Of a DNA stretch of 64,000 bases, positions 55,370-64,000 are shown in pieces. This DNA comes from Sepioteuthis lessoniana (lineage: Eukaryota > Mollusca > Cephalopoda > Myopsida > Loliginidae). The notes below the pieces were generated by a model. The model ran no database searches, was not told the origin of the DNA, and worked only from the letters and a program-made list of their open reading frames with translations. The position numbers were made by a program, and so were the translations under genes. Within the stretch, counting starts at the first letter, position 1, and the number at the start of each line of letters is the position of its first letter. The stretch is taken from positions 50,933,949 to 50,997,948 of the forward strand of contig OY757921.1 of NCBI GenBank assembly GCA_963585895.1, read 5' to 3'.

Positions 55370-56735
55370 CTCATTTTAATATAGAAAACCAGATATCGGT
55401 ATATAGGAGTGTTTATATCATTGAGTCGATGTACATCAGTGGTTGTGTTTGTGTGTTTATAAGTTGGTTGTTTGACAGTTACTGGCGTGGTAATAGATAC
55501 TGGCAAGCCACATTTAGGTCGGAAACTACCTTAAGAAAAAGAAAAAAATCATATATTCAGTTTTGGAGTGGATAAACAAAAAAAAAAAACAACACCTTAA
55601 TGTTCAAGTCACGCTGAAAGAACCGGTTCCCACCCGATCACCGATAGTTAAGCAACGATAAACCAATTCAAAAATTAGGTAGGGGACCACTTGTGTTCCA
55701 GCAGGTACAGTAAGCAGCTTGGGTCAAGTGTACAGTATTTAAACAAAGCTTAGTAAATAACAAGAACACTTATAAGTTGAATTAAGACGATTTAAAACAA
55801 GTAAAACTGGGAAGCGGAATGAGAACATTCTATCCTCGTGGATTGAGTAAAGTTTTTGTCTGAAATTCTGAAAAAAGTTATTGACTTCATCATTTGATGC
55901 TTTCGTGTGGTTTAATAGAAAAGCAAGCAATTACTAGTGAGTTCGAGTTTAACTGGAGGCCACAACTAAGCTCAAGCTTTACAAATAACTATTGACTACA
56001 ACATACGAACGTCGAACAAACAAGATGAGTATACTAAGCCGTGTACATTTTGTCGTCTGGTAAGATTTCGAATTAGATTAAAGCTAGTTTTTATTTACTT
56101 ATTTTTATTTGACAGTATGGCAGAAATCAGTGCAAGGTTTTGTCTGGTAATCCGACGCTATTCAATTTAGCCATATCTGCAATTGCCGTGACGAATACAG
56201 TGTAATCTTTAAAAAGAAAATTCTGCCTATTTACTATTCCTACCAGAAAAAAATATATATAACAAAAAAAATAAAAACAAAATAAGAAAAACAAAGACAA
56301 AGAAACAAACGAAAAACCTGCACAAAAAATAAATCAACAAAAAGCCGCACAAAAACCGACAAATATTGGCAGCTCTTAAGCTGTCATTCTCAAAAATATA
56401 TTCGTGTATACAATATCCTGAAACTGATTGTTGTTGCTTGTTGAAAGTTTTCTTGCGTGATCTGATCATTGGACAGAAGTACTGTTAAAAAGTTTAGTTA
56501 TAAATGATAAAAATCTCCACACTCTGTTCTACACAGTAGTCTCCATTATCAGCGCTTTTGATTTTTTTTGTAGTTTTAGTTAGTAGTAGAAGAGATTTAT
56601 TCGTATTGCCAAATAATGAACAAAAATTACAAGATCACCTTGTCGGCGGGGCTTAAAATAAGCTGACTTTATCACCTGGTGAGAGCTAGCAGTCCTGGGA
56701 CTGATACAGAATTGTATCTGCAGGTGAGTCTACAC
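55370..56735. other. Unassigned stretch
   Basis: No gene supported. Contains A-rich sequence at 56250-56350, where reverse Phe/Leu-rich frames are compositional. Confidence 0.4.
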
Positions 56736-56739
56736 CTCT

Positions 56740-56869
56740 GGAGGTCTTGGGAGTATGGAATACATTTTCATAGTCATTAATTCCTGGTTCATTTTGACCT
56801 GGAGTGATAGTAACCTGTTAGAGTTTCATTGATGGGCAAAGCAAGAAAAGTAAAGTTCACGACTGTATT
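56740..56869 (+). repeat. Diverged repeat, left part, split by SINE-D
   Basis: 'tcattaattcctggttcatttt' and 'ggagtgatagtaacctgttag' resemble 45985-46030. It continues after the SINE at 57113. Confidence 0.4.
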
Positions 56870-57112
56870 CGAGGGCGACTCGAAGGCTCCTTTTTCAATA
56901 GCTGCTACATAGAAGTGTAGGAGAGGATGCTACTCCATTCCTTGGATTGTTCCACTTTACGCTTCATTTGTACCTTATAATGCTGAGTGTTAAGCAAGGC
57001 GGCATCAAGTTACATTTTTGAGAATTTGGTATGACTCTACCTAGGATTGAACCCAGTTCTCTTGGACTATTGGCAAACACTCTACCCATTAGGATGATGG
57101 CCCGGTTAAAAA
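56870..57112 (-). mobile_element. SINE-D inserted in an older repeat
   Basis: Complete reverse-strand copy: 'cgagggcgactcgaaggctcc' end, 'taatgctgagtgttaagcaagg', then B-box complement 'aggattgaaccca' (about 57040) and A-box region near 57090. Confidence 0.85.
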
Positions 57113-57315
57113 GTGCTATGGGCCAAGTAGATCTATTTAAAAATGATTCATATTCGATAGGGAAATATGCAAAAAATAAAAAGAAAACTCTTAAGAAACA
57201 ATTACCCAAGAAAAGTAAATATGAACGTAAAATGAGCGTGATTCCGTAATTCAAAGACATGATGTAACCCTAGACAGATTGACAAGCCGTTAAAATCACC
57301 CAATCATCAAAATGC
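57113..57315 (+). repeat. Diverged repeat, right part
   Basis: 'gtaaatatgaacgtaaaatga' and 'gtgattccgtaa' match 46115-46150; the end 'ccgttaaaatcacccaatcat' resembles 21400-21435. Confidence 0.4.
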
Positions 57316-57349
57316 AAGAGTCGTGATGCAGAAAACTTGTATATACTTC

Positions 57350-57354
<5 letters not shown>

Positions 57355-57423
<69 letters not shown>
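57355..57423. repeat. (TA)n microsatellite
   Basis: About 34 TA units. Confidence 0.97.
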
Positions 57424-57427
<4 letters not shown>

Positions 57428-57524
57428 TGAATATTTGATAATATCTACTTCTAAGTTAAAAATAAATAACTAAGCAAATTATTCATATATACATATTTAT
57501 GAAGGTGAATATAGTAAAATTCTT

Positions 57525-57690
57525 CAGTTTGGTTTAATGGCATATCAACCTTTGTGGTTAATATAATGCCAAAAGCCATCACAACAATGATACTATTCTC
57601 AAGAGTATGTCTGAAAGTAAACATAATACCACGATTGGAGTTCGAACTCGCTTACTTCGATGCCAATAGCTCAAATCATAACTTTGTGCT
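57525..57690 (-). mobile_element. SINE-B, internally shortened
   Basis: Tail complement (taatggcatatcaacctttgtgg) at 57535 and B-box complement (gagttcgaactcgc) at about 57640. The middle is about 50 bases shorter than in other copies. Confidence 0.75.
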
Positions 57691-57694
57691 TTGT

Positions 57695-58270
57695 GTAAAC
57701 ATTGCCCAATTTCCTACTTGGTTTCTTTTACCGATAATTATTTTCCACCTGGTATTTTTCAGGAAAATTTCTCCCTATTTTGACGCCAGTTCAATTATTT
57801 TCTAATTTTCCATTCAGATAAATTCCATAAACGGTAGAAAAAACAATATTAAGACCGAAAATTAAGCGATTTTATTCTGAAAATGTTCTTTTTATTGCTC
57901 TTACCAAAACGTGTTTAATCAACGATGATTATCAACATATCATTGTGATTTGAAAGCTTCAAATGACGTCTTTGGAGGCAATCATTGCTTTAAAATGTGA
58001 CACCATAGGCAAGTAAAAATTGAAAAAATATGGCAGCAAAAATTTTTAATTGAAAAATATCTGAAAGGACTGTGTGTTGATTTAGCAATGAATACAGAGA
58101 TAACAATAAACTGATTGAGTGATTGATTTTAAGTGCTTGTCATATTGTCAAGCATTATTTCATGCCAAAAATTTATGCCTCTAGTTTGGGAAATCACGTA
58201 CATTGTACATTGGCTTTTATATTTTATGTAATTTTTTCTGAAGGCCTTTTTATTTTTGCACACGGTCCTA
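57695..58270. other. Unassigned spacer
   Basis: AT-rich; nothing recognised. Confidence 0.4.
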
Positions 58271-58274
58271 TTTA

Positions 58275-58490
58275 AAAACTAATAATTTTTAAATAGATGT
58301 ATATGACCCATAGATGAGCCCCACTCAGATTCAGCGTAAATATGGGAATAATGGTAAAGAAGAGTGTACTCCATACTCCTGATATCTCAAAAATTGGAGT
58401 TTACTCATCAGATGCAGTTTAGCGTTTTATCCAGGATTCCTCTTTTTGGTTTGTTTGGGAATCTTAGCCCTCATTTGGGAATACAAGCAT
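58275..58490 (-). repeat. Family A2-like repeat
   Basis: 'tttttaaatagatgtatatgac', 'ccatagatgagcc' and 'gggaataatggtaaagaag' match the copies at 20.6 and 53.9 kb. Confidence 0.5.
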
Positions 58491-58494
58491 TTTC

Positions 58495-59840
58495 GAGCGG
58501 ATGGAGGAAATTTAGCGTCAACAAGAATAATCTTTTGCGTATAAGTTCAAATGCAGTCAGTGCTGAAATACAGTTTGTCATTTAATATCCCTTCTGACCG
58601 AAGGTAATTTTATTACTATATGACTAATCATTTGAAAGAATGAAAATTTCTAATTATTTGTATATCAATTCCTAATTTGGTCATCACAGGTTGTCTAAAA
58701 AGTCACGTGTATAAATTTTTCAAAGTAGAAATAATTCTTTACATAGAATCAACCAAATTTAGACACTGTGAGTGAAAGCTGTTAAGGAATAGTTAAATAA
58801 CAGCTCCCTCGTTTAATTAAGTTATAGAAATTCACGATCGTAAGTTCTCCACCATAGGTAGGATGTGACACATGGTCAGTGTAACACGATGGACCATGTT
58901 AATATAATAATTTCAAAAATAATAATGCGACTCTGTCATTTGGAATACGAACAAGATTTTATTCAGGATGTCTCAGATTCAAGTAGTCAATCGCAACCAC
59001 GAGGAAGAGAGGAAGACCTTGTAAGGGTATATGAGCTGGTAGCCTCATAGAGGCACACAACACCCCGCCTCTCACCGACCCGTACCAACGTCGAAACCAA
59101 CTTATATCTTTGGGTTTTAAAACTCAACTCTCTTCTTTTTATGATGTTTCGTTTATAACAGAAGAGGCATTTATTATCGAAATTGATGGTACAACGATTA
59201 ATGTCAGTCGGTTTTTTTTATATATAGAGGTGTTAATTTGTTAATATTGCCTGTGCTTTTTAGGACGCCAAGAAATGGGATTTTTTGCTGATATTGTGTT
59301 CTTGTGTGACGTTAAGGACGGATTTATTTTGAAAGATCTCTTGAATTATGTTGATTTCATTATTGCTATACCGTTAACCAAATATTAGGTTTATTAATGG
59401 CATTAAAAACATTATTTCCAATGTTTGACACATAAACGTTACTAAAAAAATGTCCCAAAATTGACCCCATTGCAATTCCATCCTTTTGGATGTATATATT
59501 TCCCTGTGGAAAAAAATGGCACTTCTTTAGTACAGAGTAAAAGCATTTTACTTGATTAGAGTTGATTTGGAGTGGGTTGGGTGGTCGTAAATATTATTTA
59601 TTATTCTATCAATTGTTTCTAGAACTGGAAAATTAGTAAATCAATTTTTTACATCAAGAGAGAGAGAGAGAGAGTATTATTTCATTGTTAGATTTATGCA
59701 TTTATGAATTTCAATAAGTATCTCTGTGGATTTGATAGAATAGTTGCGGGAAATATATAGTGTATTTATTTTGTTAATGGTTTTTGTAAGTTGGTATATA
59801 TTTATGCGTGTGTATATGAATAAATATAAATGTGTAAATA
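58495..59840. other. Unassigned stretch
   Basis: The most protein-like piece is 58865-59050 (+): RLCHLEYEQDFIQDVSDSSS then REEDLVRVYELVAS and a stop. No family or splice signal supports it. A short GA run lies at 59658-59674. Confidence 0.35.
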
Positions 59841-59845
59841 AATAC

Positions 59846-59888
59846 ACACACACACATACATATCTATCTATCTATCTATCTATCTATC
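59846..59888. repeat. (CA)n and (TATC)n microsatellites
   Basis: Short CA run followed by six tatc units. Confidence 0.93.
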
Positions 59889-59947
59889 AGCCTGTCATGG
59901 AGTGGTTCTTAGTATTACTTTTTTAGAGCTGCCACTATCTCACTCAG

Positions 59948-60212
59948 CACCAGACATTGGTATAATGGTTAGAGTGTTCGCCAATGTGCCGGGGGACCTG
60001 GATTCAATCCCAGGTCGAGTCATACCAAAGACTTAAAAAATGGTACTTGATGCTACTTTGCTTAACACTCAGTATTTTAAGGTGAGAATCAAGGGTAAAG
60101 TGGAGCAATTCAGGGAAAGGAGTAGCGCCCTCTCCTACACCTTGATGTAGTAGCTATCGAAAAGGGAGCCTCCGGATCACCCTCGACTACGATCGCCAAC
60201 TACTATTGCAAT
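59948..60212 (+). mobile_element. SINE-D, best-preserved copy
   Basis: tRNA-like head with A box in 'tataatggttagagtg' and B box 'gattcaatcccag'. The body runs through 'aacactcagtattttaagg' to 'tcgactacgatcgccaact'. Head-to-B-box spacing and boxes fit RNA polymerase III promotion. Confidence 0.9.
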
Positions 60213-60214
60213 GA

Positions 60215-60900
60215 GTTCAAAATTTTCTGCATATTTTCCGTAAAATGATTATTAAAAAAGAGGCTATCTTTAATAAACAGCCACATTTAAACATAAAAAG
60301 GTTATTATACATAGTTCATCAACAAATTGATATTTTTTGCTCTATTTTTTCTTTCTTGGTCTAATTGAAATTATCTCTTTCGTAAAAAAACAAAAACAAA
60401 AGCAAAAAAAACAAACAAACAAATGCATTAGATTATTGTCGTATTATGTTTATATATCCGAATTCGGAGTTTGTGTATTGACGTTGTCATAGTAACTGTC
60501 CGATGAAAAAAGAAGCCTATTTCATCCATGCATTGCCGGTTAAGTTGAGCTCATATTAACTATTGATCACTGCGAATTATTCGGATTCCATGACGACTAT
60601 CGATTGCTTTTTTTCTTTCTGTCTGCCTGTCCGTCTGCCAGTCTCTGTCGGTTTCACTGCTTGACTGAATTGGTATGATTTGCTGTCGAATCAAAGGAAC
60701 ATTAACGGTACCCGGATATTCTTAAAAAGTTTCGATTAAAGAATGGTGCACAGAAAGATTCTTCATATCGATTAGCCATTAGTCGTCCAGGTGAGAAAAA
60801 TCGATATGTTAGATTTTTTAATTCCTTCACTAATGTACAGCTTATAGTACATTACATAAATAAAAGTTTATATCTATCAATCTATCTATCTCAATTTATA
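60215..60900. other. Unassigned spacer
   Basis: AT-rich with an A-rich run at 60380-60425. No gene supported. Confidence 0.4.
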
Positions 60901-60904
60901 TATA

Positions 60905-62225
60905 GATCATTATCATTATGTCACACTGCCAGCACGGATCTCTTTGACCCTCTCTCGTCACCTGTCTCTATCGTCCATAGCTCCCGGGAGGTCTTCCAGG
61001 CTACATCCTGTATTTGCACAGAGGTGTTGTATATAGGTTCTTGCTGGTCGTCCTACCATTGCTCGTCCATATGACGAGGTCCACTAGAGTATATCCCTAA
61101 TGAGTTCTTCCTTACTCCTCCATGTCTAGTTCGTCTAACTTGGATAGTTTTCGTGATGGGTGGTAAGTGGCCGTACAGTCGGGTGTTGCCTCCTGGGGCT
61201 TGTTCAATACAGCTCGCAGCATTCTCGTGTAATTGCTGTCTAGCTTTTTCTCCATACATTTAGATAGCGTCCATGTGGTGAATTCATATAGCAGTATCGA
61301 CACGACCGCTGCTTGGAAAAAAAACTGCGTTTTATTTTATCAATCAGGTCTGACTTTCATATAACCGATAGCCTATCGATAGCAATCTATGCCTTTGTTA
61401 GTTGTGTGTTGGTGTCATTCTTAGTCGGTGAGACGCTGCTTCCGAGGTAGGTGGACTTGTCCACTTGTTTCAAAGGACCACCCTCTACTATGAAGACGTC
61501 CCTTTGATTAAAGCACATGTATTCTGTCTTATCTGCATTGACATGGAGGCTTATGCCACCTGCTGCTCGTTCCAGTCTACGCAGCTGGCTTTGGCCGGTG
61601 TATTTGATAGAAGCGCTGTGTCATAGGCGTAGTCTGTGTCCGTAATAGTTTGTGCGGGATATCTTCTGCTTCTTTCCTTTGCCATCTTGAAACCATTTTA
61701 TTTCATTAAATCTATTGACATTCTAAGCATGTCGTCTAGGCAGATAAAAAAACAGGTATTGAACTAATGTGTCTATTTGCAGTACATCTACTACAATGTC
61801 GAAGTAGTTTGTATCTCCATCCGGTGAGCAAACTTTTACTTTCTGGTTTTTATATAGCATCATTATAGCTGCGACGGTTTCTTTGGGGAGACCGTAGGCT
61901 AGAAGTATTTGCTCCATCTTCCCTCTGAGCATTGATTGAAATGACTTGGAGAAGTTGACGAATAATTTTGTTGCCTCTGTTTTTTTTTTTTGTTTTTCTT
62001 TTGCATGAACACCTTCTAGAATTCGACGAATGGTCAAAATTTGTGATGTCGTCGATCGATTTCTCCGAAAGCCATTTTGGTTCTTCCTAAGTATTTTCTC
62101 AATTTCCGGTTCGATGCGGTTGCGTAGTAGTGGATATTAGAGGAAGATACATCCCTTTGTCTATCTGTCTATTGTGTTTTGGTTATATACGGCATTGAAG
62201 TGTTGGAGGAGTATGTCGTCGAATT
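60905..62225 (-). mobile_element. Non-LTR retrotransposon remnant, second type
   Basis: Reverse strand. An RT portion (62037-61723) reads RRILEGVHAKE, then KLFVNFSKSFQSM where FVDFxKAFDS is usual, then MEQILLAYGLPKETVAAIMM and VKVCSPDGD. Next come a decayed DYAYD (for YADD), LTKCMEKKLDSNYTRMLRA-like and HLPPITKTIQVRRTRH (61200-61100), and an end of VGRPARTYIQHLC and MDDR..RERV to a stop near 60921. Part of the finger region is deleted around 62120. Clade not determined; it differs from LINE-R and shows no CCHC knuckle. Catalytic Asp codons are damaged, so it is inactive. Confidence 0.85.
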
Positions 62226-62251
62226 CCCTGGTCTTCCATAAATATATCTGA

Positions 62252-62512
62252 TCGGCCCATCGGCCTAATGACTACAGCGTTCGCCAATGGTCCGAGAGAC
62301 CAAGGTTCAATCCCAGGTCAAGTCATACTAAATACTCAAAAAAGGTACTTGATTCTACCTTGCTTACAACTCAGCATTATAAGGACAGGATCAAGGGTAA
62401 AGTAGAGCAATTCAGGGAATGAGGTAGTACCATTACCTACACATCGGTGTAGTAGCTAATGAAAAGAGAGCCTTCAAGTGACCCTCGTCTAATGCCACCA
62501 ATTTTACTAATT
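62252..62512 (+). mobile_element. SINE-D
   Basis: Head 'cctaatgactacagcgttcgcc' with B box 'ggttcaatcccag'; body 'aactcagcattataagga' through 'accctcgtctaatgccacc'. Inserted next to the LINE remnant's truncated 5' end. Confidence 0.88.
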
Positions 62513-62522
62513 TACTTACATA

Positions 62523-62525
<3 letters not shown>

Positions 62526-62556
<31 letters not shown>

Positions 62557-62704
62557 AAAATATCTAAAGTTTGTCCCTATTCTTTTAATATTTATATTTG
62601 TGAGGGTATGTTTGTGTAAAGAATTTCATGTATAAAAATATGATATTTAGTCTGATGTTTCAGGATATATACGATTGAAAATGGCTATATCTGCACTCCA
62701 CAAC

Positions 62705-62748
<44 letters not shown>

Positions 62749-62926
62749 TTATGCGTGTTTGTGTGTGTGCGTGTGCGTAAGGGTGCAGATATAATGATTT
62801 TCTGTCGTATATATCCTGAAATATCAGACTAAATATCTATCATATTTTCATACATGAAATTATGTACTCAAATATACCTTCACACATATAGGTGTTAAAA
62901 CAATATGGACTAATTTTAGGTATTTT

Positions 62927-62971
<45 letters not shown>
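62526..62971. mobile_element. Long fold-back element with (TA)n ends
   Basis: Outer TA tracts (62526-62552 and 62931-62971). Arms 62553-62699 and 62783-62930 are complementary at about 85% (for example 'ttcaggatatatacga' / 'tcgtatatatcctgaa'). A TA then TG microsatellite forms the centre (62706-62776). No coding content. It resembles a MITE or fold-back element inserted at TA. Confidence 0.75.
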
Positions 62972-62974
<3 letters not shown>

Positions 62975-63545
62975 CGGTTAAAGAAATTTACTTTGGTTTC
63001 ACCTTTCCGGATAATTAGATTAAAACTTCACATTCCATATATATATATATATGTATATACTCTCCAATGTAAGTATACGCATTGATATATGTGTATATAC
63101 CACAATGTATATATACAATTATAAATGCTTATATATGTATATTCACTCATCCATATATATATATATATATACAACTAGATAGTAAGTTTGATTGATATCA
63201 GAAATACATAGATTAAAGTAATTTTTCCAGTATGGTTCACTAATTGTGCAGCACACTAGATATCAACTCAACTCACGATACAGAAAATGATTCGTAATAA
63301 TAACTTGCTAAACAAATTCTGTAACAGCCTCCATCTATCTACCTATTTATTTATCTATCTAATTGATACATAGAAAGAAAGACAGAGACAGAGATGGGGA
63401 TAATGATCGAGAGTTCAAAATTGAAAGAGTTCGACAGAAAGCGTAAAATGTTTTTATATATATCAGCGTATATAATTTCTGATGCATGAAAGTTTTCCTA
63501 GAGCAGAGTATATTTTCATGTATAAAGGAGTTTTCTCACGCGCCA
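62975..63545. other. AT-rich stretch with short TA runs
   Basis: Several short TA/TG runs (63040, 63155). No gene supported. Confidence 0.4.
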
Positions 63546-63549
63546 TATG

Positions 63550-63591
63550 TATATATATATATAAATAAATTTATATATATATATATATACG

Positions 63592-63641
<50 letters not shown>

Positions 63642-63658
63642 CGTGTGTGTGTGTGTGC
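63550..63658. repeat. (TA)n(TG)n compound microsatellite
   Basis: Interrupted TA tracts followed by about 25 TG units. Confidence 0.95.
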
Positions 63659-63799
63659 AGAAACACTAAATATGAAACTAAACATCTGGTATGAAACCAA
63701 ACATTTGGGAAGTGTGCTGTTACTTCTTTGTTGCCATTGCTCCAAGGTTACGGTCCCTTGTCATAGTCGAATAGATCAGTTGTAAAATCATTTTTTATC

Positions 63800-63945
63800 T
63801 GATAAAAATACTTGATAGTATATTATTGTGTACAAATGATTTGTATTACATAGGAATACTTGAAACAATATATGCAAATTATTTGTATCAAAATTTGGCA
63901 TTAAGTGACTCATGGGAAGTTGATTTACTGTTTAATAAATAAACT
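63800..63945 (+). repeat. Family A2-like end with shared tail
   Basis: 'aaatttggcattaagtga' and 'gaagttgatttactgtttaat' (63893-63938) are a diverged version of the shared SINE/family A tail, preceded by A2-like sequence in the opposite orientation to most copies. Confidence 0.4.
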
Positions 63946-64000
63946 GAAACCTAACCCTGTTTTCGTATTAGGAGAAATTCAACCTTCCACTTGGCCAAGT

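Noticed and set aside
59950..60020. tRNA gene
   Set aside because: Same reasoning: it is the head of SINE-D with the conserved body and end.
1..64000. CRISPR array or prokaryotic operon
   Set aside because: No regularly spaced repeats with unique spacers, no ribosome-binding-site organised genes; all repeated units are eukaryotic transposons or microsatellites.

Overview
The window looks like intergenic or intronic sequence from a large, repeat-rich animal genome. It is AT-rich, packed with (TA)n, (GA)n, (CA)n and (TAA)n microsatellites, and nearly every recognisable coding trace is a decayed transposable element. The mix of several tRNA-derived SINE types sharing a LINE-like 3' tail, mariner/Tc1 remnants, an endonuclease-bearing non-LTR element with (TAA)n tails and Penelope-like pieces fits a mollusc, most likely an octopod cephalopod. 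The species is inference. No bacterial operon, rRNA, canonical tRNA or CRISPR array is present.

Layout. 0-8 kb: a SINE-B copy, a run of minus-strand 3' ends of one LINE family (LINE-R), then a longer minus-strand copy split by a 385-bp insert. 8-20 kb: two mariner copies (8.2 and 15.4 kb) carrying the same internal deletion, two copies of a larger retroposon (family A), and long TA tracts. 19-27 kb: two copies of another repeat (family G), a fold-back element and a Penelope-like element (PLE) with inverted long repeats and a hammerhead-ribozyme-like motif. 27.6-32.3 kb: four head-to-tail plus-strand LINE-R copies ending in (TAA)n, the last split by an LTR-like insertion. 34-41 kb: a near-perfect hairpin, two more LINE-R fragments with a PLE fragment between them, a Tc1-like remnant and a third mariner copy inside a TA tract. 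41-47.5 kb: a head-to-head SINE pair, the best candidate host exon (42634-42905, +), a 220-bp inverted repeat and a second mariner lineage. 47.5-64 kb: mostly unclassified sequence with SINE-B and SINE-D copies, a decayed LINE of a second type (60.9-62.2 kb) and a long fold-back with (TA)n ends (62.5-63.0 kb).

How the parts relate. SINE-B and family A end in the same roughly 45-bp tail, so both probably relied on one LINE partner. Mariner copies sit at TA dinucleotides, several against TA microsatellites. LINE-R copies abut (TAA)n, as expected for an element that inserts into TAA repeats. No intact transposase or reverse transcriptase is present. Two single-exon candidates (42.6 kb + and 39.0 kb -) are the only hints of host genes, and neither could be identified.
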